In this document: positions 37,901 to 52,617 of the stretch, piece after piece
How the letters are laid out: the number at the start of each line of letters is the position of its first letter
Position numbering within the stretch: position 1 is the first letter of the stretch
Assembly (NCBI GenBank): GCA_037127315.1
Contig: JBBBDQ010000225.1
Location: 2,087,501-2,151,500, forward strand
Direction of reading: 5' to 3'
Origin: Ascarosepion bandense
Taxonomy: Eukaryota; Mollusca; Cephalopoda; Sepiida; Sepiidae
Length of the DNA stretch: 64,000 bases
Translations under genes and position numbers: made by a program
Notes under the pieces: generated by a model
Told to the model about the DNA's origin: nothing
The model's database searches: none
The model's input: only the letters and a program-made list of their open reading frames with translations

Positions 37901-40900
37901 GAAGAGATAGCTAACCGAGCTTAGAAGTGAGAGACGGAAGCACATGAAGGAATGATCAAGGGATTCAAGAGATGTGACCCTGGCTAGGGGGAGTTGTTCG
38001 CTGACATATACACCAAGCCCATGCATATGGACATTGGAGTCCTTCCTGAAGAGGGGATAGAAGGGTCAAGGTTAGTCACACATATAGCTAAGATATCGGG
38101 TGAGTTAGTTAGAAGGAAAGACTCTACACTATTAAAGTTACTGCGAATACCTCGTATATTTGTGAAGGTAACGCAGATAGGTTGTATAATAAAACTCAAG
38201 AAAACCAACTACATTTAAACATATTTACTATAACCAATATTTATTTACATGCAACATATTATTGTTTCAGAACATTGTAAAAATTAAAATATAGAAGTAG
38301 AGAACTTTTGTTCTTTTATGTAGCAGATAAATTTATAAGCTATTATTTAAAAATTTAAATTACTTTGTTTTTATAATTAAAATATTAATGTATTTCTTCT
38401 TAAATTGTTTCATTGAAATTGCTTTGGTTATAATGAAATACTTCATTTGTATACAATGCCCATTTGGAAGAAATTTAAGAGCATTTTTACTTTTTTCTTT
38501 CTCTTTAATTTATATTTTGAGAGTTTTTAATCTAATCACAATTTTTCCCTTTCTTTAGGTCTGTTCTGTATTGTACCATGTATTGACTCCTATAGCAAGG
38601 TTGACATGAGAACAATTTCTTTTGATGTGCCTCCACAGGAAGTAAGGATCTGAAATTTAATTTTTGAAAACTTACTTCAATAACCTTTAAAATTCCAAAA
38701 GTAAATTTGTTTTTTATATTCTGAAAATATTTTTGTAAGATAAAGTATATTAATGCATTAAACTTATTTGTAAAAATGGTAATCTGAAAACATTGAATGC
38801 AAATTTGATTTGATGTGAGTTTGTCATGATTATTTGTCTATATTTCTGAGATGTAATGTATTGTAATTATTTACACTATTTACATTGTTCATCATTTTGT
38901 CCTCAGCTTTGTTGCCATAATCATGTCATTTGACCATTGTACTCTCCAGCCTTCTTCAGGTGATTGGAATATCAAACTGAACCCTTTATTTCATTAACCA
39001 GGGTAGATTATTCTTGTTTCATGAGTCAAATGTCTCAATGTCAGTTATCTCTCTTTATCTTAACTCTGTTCATCTTTTTGTAGTTGGATCAAATCACTGG
39101 ATTAAGTCACTTGATTTAACCAATGCTTTTATCCACTGGGACATGTATCCTTCAGGTTATCAGTGTCTGAATTTTGGGACTTATAAAGCTAATGTCTCAA
39201 TAATCTTTTTTTTTTGTTTACCAGAGCTTATATTACAATTTTGTTGTTTGTCATCGTTTTTCTATAGCACTCCATCTTGCTGGTTCCCAATCTGGAGTAT
39301 TCATTTCTATGCTTGGCTGATTTTGTGGCCTAGCTTATGCACTGATTCCTAAAGTTTTCATATTTTCTAGTGGTGTTCTGTGTTTAATATTTCAACTTCA
39401 TTCCACAGGGGGCAGTGATCTCTCTTTTCCCTTCTTATGTGGTTATCTAGGCCTGATTTTTCTATTTTCTCTCATGTATTTTACAGTGTTCTTGCAGTTT
39501 TATCTTAAGGAAGTGGCCTGTTTCTCTTTTATATTTCTTACCACGGCTGCATGGGATGGTGTACAAACAGTCTTTAATCATGTTCTCTTCTATGAGAGGT
39601 CTTACTCAGAAGAGGTGTCTGCAAAGTGTTAGACCACTTTTGAAGGTTGTCCTGATGGTCCACAGATCTTTTTTATTTTTTCCGATAATTCCTTTATGTA
39701 AGGTAGGCAGGCCAAGGCTGTTTTCTGAGTGTTGTTATCCTCTTGCACCATTCTATCCCAGTTTGTTGGAGCTGCTGTCCTGTACCCAGGGTATACAGAA
39801 AAACTGGAAGACTTCATTAGAAATGGTAGCTTTAGTAAAGAAAGATCTAATATTGAAAACAGAATAACAACTGTCACAGATCCTAATCAAGAACAAGGAC
39901 TTTTTCCCACCTAAGATATACAGACAGTTGTCTCAACATTACAGCAAGATACATATATGGTCTTTTCAAAATTCACAAAGACTGTATTAGGTCAATTGTT
40001 AGCTGTCAAGGCTGTGTGCCACCCTCTGCGTTATGACCATGTGAATATAATTGATCCAATAATAGCAAAGTAACCATATGTCTGAAACTCTGTTCAATTC
40101 ATGAAATTAATCAAAGATGCTCCCATCCAATTCAATCAGATAGACTAGATATGGTGAGTTTGTTCACCAATGAACACATGGAGGAGGCACTATCAGTAGT
40201 TAAAGAGAGACTGGCCTTGAACTCATACCTAGTAGAACATACCAGTATAACCTGATGGAGATACTGACTTTTTGTTCACAAGCAACACAGGAATGGGATC
40301 AGATATATATATCAGCAGGATAAAGGCTTAGCAATGGGCTTGCCATTATTACCAGTGATAGCTAACATATGGAATATTTCAAAGAAATGGCATTAGAATT
40401 CACAATACTAAAGCCAATTTTATGGCTGACATATGTAGATGATACTTTCATATTCTGGCCACATCAGGAAGAGGTTTGGACCATGTGGACTCAACAAGAT
40501 CATTGATACAGTTCACAATGGAGAAAGAAAAGAACAAACGAGTATTCCTGTATGCATGAACAGAGCATGGGTTCAAGACAGCCATATATCACAAGCCACT
40601 ATTTAACAGACAATACCTCAACTTCAACTCCTACCATCTATACAGTGCAAACAAAGGGATCACCAACTACTTACAACATCGAGCAAAAGACATAAGTGGC
40701 AACCTAGAGATATATGAACAAGAAATGGTCAGTATAAGTAGTACCCTACAAATAACAACTACCCTGGGTACATGACAGCAGTTCCAACAAGCTTGGATAG
40801 AAGGGTGCAAGTGGGTGACAACACGTAGAAAATATTAGGTTTATAAGTCCCCAAAATTCAGACACTAATGATTTCAGTGAATAAAATCGTTGGTTGAATC

Positions 40901-43900
40901 CAGTGACTTGACTCAAGTTCAGTGAATTCAATACCTGGCTACAAAGAGTTGAACCGAGAGAACAATCTACACTTCTGTTCTATAAATGAAATAAGGGGTT
41001 CAGTTCAAAATTCCAATCACCTGAAGAAGGTCAGTATGTACAATGACCAAAATGTTGTGAATATGACAATAAAGATGAGGAGAACAGTCCAAACAATGCA
41101 AATAATGTAAGCAATTATAATGATTAATATAAATATTTAACAAATTGTAATCTACTAAATCATTAATAATTTGATCTTGATTAATTTTAGATAATTTTGT
41201 AGTCATTGAACAAAATTTTTGTTTGGTATATCTCTGTAAAAATTAATATTCTTACAGGTACTGACCAAAGACTCTGTCACAGTGGCTGTAGATGCTGTTG
41301 TCTATTTCCGTGTCCAGAATGCCACCATGTCCATTGCTAATGTGGAAGATTCTAATCGATCAACTAAACTCCTTGCACAAACCACTTTACGCAATGTCCT
41401 GGGAACTAAAAATCTGAGTGAAATTCTTTCTGAGAGAGAATCCATCAGCCACCTGATGCAGGTAATATATGTTACTTGAGCTTGTTACAAAGAGCTTATT
41501 ATAGTCATCTGACAAAAAGATCTTTAACTTGGCTCCATTATGCTCTCATTTTATTTATAAAAGCTTCTAAGATAAAAATGTTGATTGTGTAATAGTACAA
41601 TCAACATTTTTCTCTATCTATAGCAAACATTAAAGTTGAAAAATCAGTCTGCTAGGTGATCAATCTGAAAGCTAAAAATAGATTACTTTTTTCTCCATTT
41701 CTTATATTTTTTTAGATTTTCAATATATTAGTCTCAATTGTTTAATTTCATTTTTTATTTCCTTTAACAATTCACTTTAAAAGATTATTAAAGAAATTAG
41801 CTGAACTTTCCTAATCTCAAATTTCATAATGTTATCACAATTGGAATTAAACCTCATCTCAGTTAATTCTTTCTACTCTATTTTCCTTTGTGTCATTTTT
41901 CAGTTTCTGTCACTAAATTAGAGTATATGACTCTCCAATAGTGCCCAGCCTATGGATTGAACTCATAACTGCCAAAAAACCTGATATACTTTAAGTATTT
42001 CTTTTGAATAATGTTAGATCTATTGTGGAGGAATCTTTTCAGATCTCTTATCATCCAGTGTTGTTCTCTCTCTATTATCTTGACTTCATTCCACAGATAT
42101 GTGCATGACCACCATCTTTCCTCCATAATTTTAGTGGATATGGCTGATCTTGCACTTTTATTCATTTCTACAACTGGATGCTATAGAATTCATATCATTC
42201 TTGGTTATGATATCTTCCTAAGAATCATTTTTCAAAGAATTGAACTGTTTTTGAATACTATCCCTATGTGAACTGCAGATCCACTGAATTTTTTCTATTG
42301 TTCTCCTTATCTATGGTGGACACTGTTGGAGATTCTTGGTTTTTGTTCATGACCCTTCTGTCCCACCTTGTAGAATCTGCTATGCTTACAGGGTAACTGT
42401 TACCTTAAATAATATGAATACTACTTGGACCATGTGACTTCAACAATTCCCAATGGAAAAGAAAAGAGATCAAGTTACCTTCCTGAATAAACTAATACCT
42501 CACACACAATATTAGTTAATATCCTAATCCAACATTCACTGAACAATACCTGAAGTTCAGTTCACACTCTCCATGAAGTGTCAAGAAAAGGATCAGTAAA
42601 GTTGTAAAGCATGAAGTAAAGATAAGGAGATAATCAGCATTAGGTAATAAATCTGACAAGCTCATTTGTAGACTTAGCACAAAGATGAATATCATTTGGG
42701 AGCCTCTGATTTAAGAAAAGAAAGGCATTCAAAGATTTAATCATTTGAGTACAGAATAAAGCTAATGTTTTTACTCAAGTAATGTAACCTTTGAGTGCCT
42801 TTAAAAATTACAACACTAGATTTCTTAAGAGATATATGTACTATTGGATTAAAGCATTGATTAAAACATATCTCTGTGTCAGATAGTGCAAAAAAGTCAT
42901 ATTTCTCGTTCACTGAAAAAAACTGACAAGCAACCCAAAAGGCAAATATTTTGGAGGTTAGCTGTTAAGATGTGTTCCCTAAGAATAAAAAGCAGAATGA
43001 GAACAATCTTCCCCAGTAGGTTGAATAAAGAGTGTGATTCAAGATTCCAAGGTTATAATGAGAAAATGGATGAAAAATATAACAGCCATAAGGAGATTGT
43101 TAGTCTGAAATAAATTTAAACTTTGAGTTGAAAATTTAAAAAAAAAAATGTTAAGTTAAAATCTGAGACATGTCTTATTTGTAATAAGTATTTGAATTTG
43201 GCCTCTACTAATTTGTTTAAGCAGTTAGAAAAACTAGTTGTTAGAATGGAAGGTTTGTTGTTAAAAGTCTGCTAACCTGACATGTTTAATTATTTGCTGT
43301 TGACTAATGGCAACATAAAAATTGGTAATCTAGTATTTATTAAACCAATACATTTCAGCAAATTGTATTTTATTTCACTCTGTTGTGTAATTTGATTTCT
43401 ATATGTCACAAATGCTATTTAGAAACTTGAAGAGACTTTCTTTGTTGAATACACATACTAAAACAAGCACTGCTTTGGTGGAGAAAATGGCAACTTACTT
43501 CATCAGCACAAATGACTGACAAAATACAAATTTCAACTTTGGACCTGCAAATTTTTGTTGATTTTTGTCACTTATAGAACTCTTCAACTACAATTGTATA
43601 TATAGGTGAAAAATATATAACAATGTTGATTCAGTCATTAATTAATCAGCTTATATCTAGTTATGAAATTTTCATTGTATTTTTAAAAATTCATTTTAAA
43701 GTAGTCCTAACACTTTATGTGAATTTGAGTCTTCAAATCAAATACATGTTATTAATAATAATAAATAAATAATAATTAAAAAAACACCAACTTAACTTCA
43801 TAAGATTTAATTCCCATGAACATTGAGTGAACTTAAATTCAAATCTATTAAACTATCAGTTTGAAATATGCACCTGATGATTGCATAACACATAAAATTC

Positions 43901-44147
43901 TGAATCGTGCCATAGATGTCGAACAATATGTATATTTATTATATATAATACAGTTTTGTTCATACATTGAGCACTGTTTTATTAACACCTGAATAATAAT
44001 ACTGTACATATGTGCACCCTCATTTGTATATTTGTTAGTTTTAGTCACTATATATGTGTGTACACACACACACATATAGTGACTAGAACTAATAAATATA
44101 TATATGAGGATGCACATATGTACAGTATTATTATATGAGTATATTTA

Positions 44148-44192
<45 letters not shown>

Positions 44193-47100
44193 CTGGATAT
44201 CAATAAATATACGTATTGGTATACACGCAGGTACACACATACACACGCATATAAATATTTTTCTGGTGTTAATAGAACCGTGCTCAATGTAATATAACAG
44301 AGCTATTAAGTATATATTAATAAATATACATCTAATTATCAAATCTGATAAGACAGGAAACGATTATTTTGTTAATGTGGATGTATACAATAAAGCCATC
44401 AACAGAGAAATTAATAAAGGTTACAAAAAAGCACCCATCAACTGGGATAATTCTGTCAACAAGGAATCAATAAAAAAAGCTATAGAATTTAAAATATATG
44501 ATGATAGAATTCAAATACTACACAACAGGCATTCATCACAGTCAAAGGCCACAAAAACAGCTATATCAACCACCCACAATACCGACTACTCAACCCTTTT
44601 TTAAAATTTTATCAATGTAATTAGCAAAACCATCTGGAAAGTGCATGCAAGTATGCGAAAAATGCTTTAGGTTTGAACCAGTGGAGGAACACAACTGAAA
44701 CTACAGAATGGTTCATGAAACTAAAAAAGAAAAAGGAATGTGTGTTCATACAGTTTGATATTTGTGATTTTTACCCATCTGTTTCTGAAAAACTATTAAC
44801 TGCTGCCTTAAACTTAGCCAAAAATTACTACCCCATTAGTGACCAAGACATGAATATAATCAAACAAGCAGAAAAGTCTATTTTATTTCATGACAGGTAC
44901 TTGTGGATCAAAAGAATCAACTCAGATTTCTGCATTACTATGGTGCGAATTCTGCAAAAGCAAAATTTGCACCATAGCAATGCAGAAATTTTAGAGCCTT
45001 AGGTGTATCTTCAAGATAAAAAAAGCCGGTCTATATAGAAATGACAGATTAATTCTCCTACAAAACACAGGCCCATGACAAACAGATTAAGAAAAGACAA
45101 CAAACATTAACACCACTAACACCAAAGTGATCAACTTCCTTGATGTAATCTTTAACCTGTACAAACCATATACTTAAGATTCAAATATCACAAATATGTC
45201 CATAAAGATTCTAACCATCACCATAGAATACTAGAAAAAATTCATAAATCTATCAAATTTAGAATATCTTCTAATTCTAGTAATAAGGTAGTTTTTAATA
45301 ACAGTAAAATTAAATATATTAAGGCCTTAACAAAAGTAAATACAAGGTATGTTTAGAATTTTCTGATAAAAGCAAAGAAAGCGAACATATACCAAAACTA
45401 TTCAATCATAACATCATCTGGTTTAACCCACCTATTACTCTTAACATCAAAACAAACATCAAAAGAATTTTCCTAAACTTAATTCACAAGCACTTCAATC
45501 TACACTAAAAAAATTTTTTTAACAAAAACAGTGTTAAGGTTAGTTATAGTTATGTCAAGAACATTGATAAATATATCTCACAACATAAACACATGTTCAA
45601 CCTGCAAAATAACAGTAACTCCTAAAAATAATTGTAACTGCCAAAATCTGTTCATTTAACAGTCTTAATGTATGACTGAATGTATAATTTACAAAGCTAG
45701 CATCAATTCTATTTGGTTCCACTGAAAACCAATGGAAATACTGATTTTACAACCATAAATTGACTTTAGATAATAATAAATACACGAATACACTGCCCTC
45801 TCCATATAATTTTTGGCAATTAAAAAAAAAAAACAATAATTATCTGGGATATCATCACAAAAACCAAATCTTAAAATGGAATATGAAATAGATGTAACTT
45901 ATGCCTTTTAGAAAAACTTTTAAAACACCTAAATAACCTTAATTAAACAAAAGAAGTGAATTGATGACCACATGCAAACATAGAAACTAATATCTGCTTA
46001 AATATTTAGACCCAGGTTAACATAGATCCACCTTTTCACTTTTTCTTTTTTTTTTTTTTTATTTATCGATTATTCATTATTTATTATTATTTTTCCCTTG
46101 GTGCTTATTTTTTTATTTTAACTTCAATGATTATACTTTCCGAATTTATGTTTAAGTTTCAGTCTAAACTAAATTAAATTATACATTTGATGAATTGAAA
46201 AATGGCACCCTAGCTTTATAATTTACTAGCAGTATAGCCCGGCATTGCTCGGGTGTAATGAAAGCTTTAAAACTAATCCATGGTCCTGGAGCTCAGACTC
46301 TTTGGATGTTGGCATGAAAGACTAAAAAGTAATAGTTGTTAAACAGTAAAAAAGCAAAACAGTAGACTGAAAGAAAAATGAATGGATGTAAGTCAAATTT
46401 TGATTTCCTGGTATCCATATCAAATAAGTTTTTTTTCGTTGTAAACTAAATAAGTCCTCTGAGTAAATGATATCATGGCTGAGACTAAGAACTACAATTA
46501 TACCTACTTAGAGCCAAACCTGAAGCAAAAACTAAAATAAAAGGGCTGAAAAAAATACAGACATACAGGTAGATAAACAGACACACACACACACAAACAT
46601 CTTGCTTTTATATATATATATTATCGATTTTCTGCACTATTGTAAGAACTGCAACCTTGAAACTTCTGAATATTGTTTCTTATGTCTTTGTCTATGAGTG
46701 TATCAAATTTGATTAAAATCGGACCACTCCTTCTATAACCCGATTTTTTTCAATTATCGATTTTCGATATTTATCGCGGGTACCTCGACACAAAACTTAG
46801 CTAAGAACACTCGCAGACACTTATAGTACAACTGTGTAAATTTTCAAGAAAATTGGTTCAGCCGTTTCAGAGTCTATAGGTAATGGACACACACACACAC
46901 ACAAAGTTCCATTTATAAATAAATTTAGATTAGATTTAGATAATGACCTTAAACAATGTGAGAAAATAAAAATTCAAATCTAGAAATGGTCAGTTCATAA
47001 TATGCATCTGATGATTGCATAGTGCATGAAACTCTGAGTCATGCTATAGATGTAGAATAGGTACCTTCACTCATTTTTTATACCTAATTTTAAATTTTAT

Positions 47101-49445
47101 ACCTAATTTTTAAATTTAAATTTTAATTGAGTTTTTAAAATTAAAAACTTTTTCTTGAAACTTTAATTTTAGCTTAATTGAAAGCTAAATAATTAATTAA
47201 CTTTACTATTTCCAGTAAGCAAAATTCTCGGGTGTATTTCAAACAGAAATTATATTCATTGGAATCTAAAATTTTAAGATTTTTTTTTTTATTTTAAAGT
47301 TTCCAGCCATTTTTTGAGTGATTAACACATTTGTAAACAAAAGTTAATTCTCGGTTTTAAAAATCTTGCAAAAATAATATATACATCTCTCACACATTAT
47401 TTTCGGAAAATTAGCAAATCTAAAGTTAAATTAATCTGTTTTTAAACAAATGTTACTTATTTATGGTATGAAGTTTTAGAATAAATAAAAATGTTTCTTA
47501 ATCAGAAAGGACTGACTCATTGACCTTTCAGGTAGGTGATGATAACCGCTGTCGTAAATCAGTTGACACATCTATATGGTGACCGAAAAATGCCTTTACC
47601 CAATTTAACATTTTTTAAGGGGAACAACCCTTGAAACACATGATCTTTTAATAAGTCTCTCATAAGTTTCCATAGTAAAAGAAAATGTGCAGTTTAATTT
47701 TAAAATTTTTCAAATCTTAATTCTAAATGATTTGTATTAAGCTTTTCAATTTGTAAATAAAGTCTTTATTTGATAAATTAATAATCAAAAACACTGAGTA
47801 ACTGTAAGAAATTTAAAATGTGTTTGAAACATTATGTAGCAAAGAAAAAATGAAAACAATCCTCATAAAAATTCATTATTCTTTGAAAATTTTTCTTCAG
47901 AATATGATATCCTTAGATTATATTATTTATAAAATCAATTAAAAGTTTATCTAATTAAAAAATGGCGTAGTTTTAATGCATTTTTTATTTTACTATTTGA
48001 AGCACATTTTCGGAAAAATGATCTTGTAAATAAAAAAAATTACATGATTAACATTCCCCAATGAGTCCTGTATTTAACTAATAAAAAAATTTTGGTATAG
48101 ATGATGTATTTCTAAAAGTTTTATACTATTAATTGGAGTGGGAGGGTGGTAACAGATGTAAAAAAACATATATAAATAATAATAATTGCAAAAATAATTT
48201 CGTTCATTTGTGAATAAGTCCTGAAACTTTCATTAAATCAGACAATTAGTTGATTTTTGCAAGAATTTTCAAACTAATGTGTCTTTCAATGCCAAAAAAT
48301 TACTTGCGTAATATTACATTTTCCTTAGTAGTAACTTTATGTAAACATGGCATGAATTGCTGACAGAAAAGAAAAAAAGAAATTTTAACTGAAATTTTGA
48401 ACGTATTAGAAAGGATTAAAATGTTATAAAAATAATGAAAACAAAATTTTATCTTTCCTCTTAATAATAATATAAACATTTTGATGATAAAACTTTGTTT
48501 TTATTAAGTCTGAGTCCTTTTAACATCATGCTACACTGTTTTTTTTTGGTAATAGCGTGGAGGTGCCTAGTAGAATAATCTGTGTGTATGTATATATGTT
48601 TATATGTGTGTGTTTGTATGTATATCTATGTATATGTGTGTGTATAGGGTTAATGTGGAGAAGTTGATAACTTAACTGAGCAGTGTTATAAAGACTTCGA
48701 AGTTTCATAAAGGCACCTTGTGATATATTTTATTTGTTTAAACCTTATTTTTAATAGATACTCATATTTCAGTAGATGTTCTGTTTTTGTCATTAACATT
48801 AACAGTATATTTATTTATTTACATTTACCAGCCTTAATATTCGAGAACTGGGCTAAATGTGTAAATAAATATACTGCTTAATAATCTACTCAACTATGAG
48901 TATACCTTAAAAATGACATTTAAACAAATGAATTAAAAATATGTTGGATTTAATCCATTTCCTACAAAAGAGTGTGTGTATGTATTATATATATATATAT
49001 AGAGAGAGAGAGAGTAGTAAGGAGGAAAATAAGCATATATATATGTGTATATGCACAGATACACATCAATGTATAAATATTAATCAGTTGTGAATAGGAC
49101 AGTGCTCAATGCTCTATAACAGAACAAATATATGTATTAATAAATATACATAATATCCTATGTTTTAGGCACACCTCAAAAGTTTCATGCATTTTAGCAA
49201 TCATCAGGTGCATATATCATATCATACTGGACTTTTCTTGATTTTCTGATGAGACATTGTTTTTGTTTTTTTTTTTAGTGTCAAAACAAAATGTACAATT
49301 TTGTAGTAGTTATTTACATGGTCTAATATAAAAGTTGAATAATAAATATGTATCGCTCTATTTTTATATTGAGCCTGGTTTTAAATGAATGTTTTAAACT
49401 TTGCCATTTAACTTCTTTTTTTTTTACATTTGGATATGTGTGTGC

Positions 49446-49483
<38 letters not shown>

Positions 49484-52205
49484 AGGCTTGGGGGTGTAAT
49501 GAATTGCTGCTCAGATTGAGTAATTGGAGAGATGAGTTTGTGTTCCAGTTCCAGTCAAGATCATTGCATTCACTTCCATGCTGAAACTTTTTAGAAATGT
49601 ATGAATCAATCTCCTCTCCCTCTAACCATGAGTAAAAAGCAGGACAGACTGGCTTGTATAGCCTTAAGTTGCAACTGGTTTAGGAGCAAGAAAACCTTTG
49701 AATTCAAACCAGCCTGAAGAGGGTTGGGTCTTTAAAGTTATTTTGCCCAAGAAACACCATTTCTAAAATTTACATTATTTGGACTATTGTCCTCATCTTG
49801 GTTGCCATTTGTATGATGTTTTGGCCACTGTATGCTTCAGTTGGATGTGCTTTGTGGTACAGTGGATATCGGCTCGGAACGAGAAATTGGGTTGCCGAGT
49901 TCGAATTCCAGTTGAATCCATTGTATTCACTTACGTGCAAATACCCTTGGGAAAGGTATTAATCCGTCTATTCCGTCCAGTTATGGGTTAAATAGCAGGA
50001 CAGATTGGGTTCTATAGCCTTGGTCGGCAACCAGTCTACCGCAGAAAGCAATGGCAACCTACTGCGGGATAAGCTTCTGCCCAGTCAGTCATGTCTCTTT
50101 CGAGACATGATTGGCCAAGCGTGTATCACGTATGGCACTTAACTGACTGATGCTTCGGCCTTCTTCAGGTGCTAGGAATTTTGAATCGAACCCTTTATTA
50201 CGGTCACTGGGGTATATTATTCTCATTCATTGTGCCTCTTTTGGTAACTCTCCAAGTTACTTGTTCACCACTGCTGTAGCCTGTATTGAACTCACAACTC
50301 TTTATGCTAAGTTACTGGAATTAGCCAATGTCTCCTGGAGCATGTTAACTCAATAAGATCATCAATAAATACAGTTCACTATGGAAAAAGAGAGTGACAA
50401 CAAACTTGCATTCCTGGATGTGCTAATAACTTGAACCGAAAGTGCGTTCAAGACATCCGTATACTTCAAGCCAACATTCACTGGACTTCAACTCCCACCA
50501 CTCATACAATATAAAGAAAGGGATCGTCCACTGCCTGCAACATCGAGCAAATGTCATAAGTGGGGACTTAGAGACATACAAATAGGAAATGGTCAGTATA
50601 AGCAGTACCCTACAATATAACAATTATCCAGGGTACATGACAACAACTCCAACGAACATGGAAGGGTGGGTGCATGAGAATAACAACTCTCAGAAAACAG
50701 CCTCGGTCTGTCTACCCTATGTAAAGGGGTTATTACAGAAAATCCAAAGGATCTGTGGTCCATATAACATCAGGATGAACTTCAGAAGTGGTTCTACACT
50801 TTGTAGGTACCTCTTTTGAGTAAGACCCTCAACAGAGGAGGACATGACTAAGGACAGTGTGTACGCTATTCCATGTAACTGGAAAGAAATATAAAAGTGA
50901 AATAGGCCACCCCCTCAAGATAAGGCTACAAGAACATCACAAGGCTGTAATGCGAGGGGAGGTAGAAAAATCAGACATGTATCTCACCACATATGGAGAG
51001 AGAAAGAAGATCACTGCCCCCTATGGAATTAAATTGAAATAGTTTCCAGTGGTGTTCTCTATCTACTATGTAAACTTAAGGAATCAGTACATATGCTGGG
51101 CTTAAAAAATCTCCTAAGCCAACCAAGCATAGAGATGAATACAATATGGGAACCAGTAATATGGAGTGACAGAGAAAATCATTAGTGTCAAAAAATTGCA
51201 TTATGAGCTCTGATAAAAAATGGTTACTGAACATTAGGTTTATAAGTCCCAGAAATTCAGTGGTTGCTGACACAGCCCAGTAGATATAGACGTTGGTTAG
51301 TTCCAAAGAGTTGTGAGTTCAATACCAGGCTAGAGCAGTGGTGAACAAGTAACTTAGAGTCAGGTTAGAGGGAGACAATTTATAACTACCAAAAGAAGCT
51401 TTGCACAGTGATTGTAATAAAGGGTTCGGTTCGAAATTCTTAGAACCTGTAAAAGGCCAAAGTGTATTGCTGCAACTATACATGTGATTCCCCTACAATC
51501 CCAATGAGTCATATGATGTTATGTATGTGTGTGTTTGTGTATATATAAATATATATATATATAATAGAAAAAACAAATAAGAAATATGTATCTCACTCTG
51601 TTTCACTTTTATTAAAGCTTCTTTAGAGACCAAGAGAAAAATATGTGTGTGTGTTTGTGTGTGTACATATATTCTGTATGCAATGGATAAATTTTAAGAT
51701 ATATTTACCGAAATTACACAAAATTAGTTTTGTTGGTTGCTCGCTGAACTTCAGTTTGCAGTCTGGGGATATAGGTGGCCAGATGTAAGTAGTATTATGG
51801 TTGCAAAAACTGTTTGACAACCATTACTGGGTTCTCCTGCTTTGTGTGGCTTGATGCAGAATCTTGTCACCAGATGTAGTGTCTTCCAGCAGCCACTCTC
51901 TTGACCCAGATCAGCACTACCTCTTCAAGGGACGATGTAGGCCACTGTATTGAGTCTGAAGCCTTCAACAAATTCTGGAGTTTTTTGAGCTGCCATATGT
52001 TCATAATTACAATTAAACTCCTCCAACTCTTTCTGGATCCTCTGCATTATTCTCAGATTGGCACCCAGATACTCTGAAATGTTCATATTGGAGCTTCAAA
52101 CACAAATGCCTAGTAGTACATCATGCTGTTTCCAATTTTCTGGCTGAGTAAATTGTATCATGGTGCTCTTTTTCTCTCTAATGTGCAGTTGACAAAAACG
52201 AACTG

Positions 52206-52254
<49 letters not shown>

Positions 52255-52573
52255 TAGTAAAGTTTTGTAATTTGCTTGAAGCATTGCGTAAAATAGTTGT
52301 ATGTGTTATGTCTTGAAGGCTGTTACAATGCGTTGAATGAAATAAAGGAAGGTCGGGAGGTGTTTGTATGACCTGTTTATTTATTTTTATATTTCGAGAC
52401 AATAATCTCATCGTCAGAATGGCAGAGAAAACTTCAAACTGTCCGTGCTTTTAGTTATCCATCTATGAATGGCTGGCTTTATCCACTGCTGCTGTACGTG
52501 TGTGTGTGTGTATGTACGTGTGCATGTGTGTGAGTGTGTATCTATTTGTGTTCTAGTTGTTTTTTATGGTCTA

Positions 52574-52617
<44 letters not shown>

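Larger units (their letters stand above)
43790..47055 (+). mobile_element. Hammerhead-bearing Penelope-type retroelement
   Basis: Homologous terminal pieces (43840-43925 and 46960-47055) flank a reverse transcriptase remnant of a family different from Penelope 1-5. Each terminal piece carries the CTGATGATTGCATA hammerhead-type core. Penelope elements are known to carry hammerhead motifs in their terminal repeats (established knowledge). The 3' part is interrupted by a nested repeat (46229-46935). Near the 5' end the terminal repeat is partly present in inverted orientation (43966-44060 against 44066-44300, split by microsatellites). Confidence 0.7.

Noticed and set aside
35736..38218. Plus-strand frames across the LINE
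   Set aside because: Shadows of the minus-strand LINE ORF, which has clear endonuclease and reverse transcriptase motifs.
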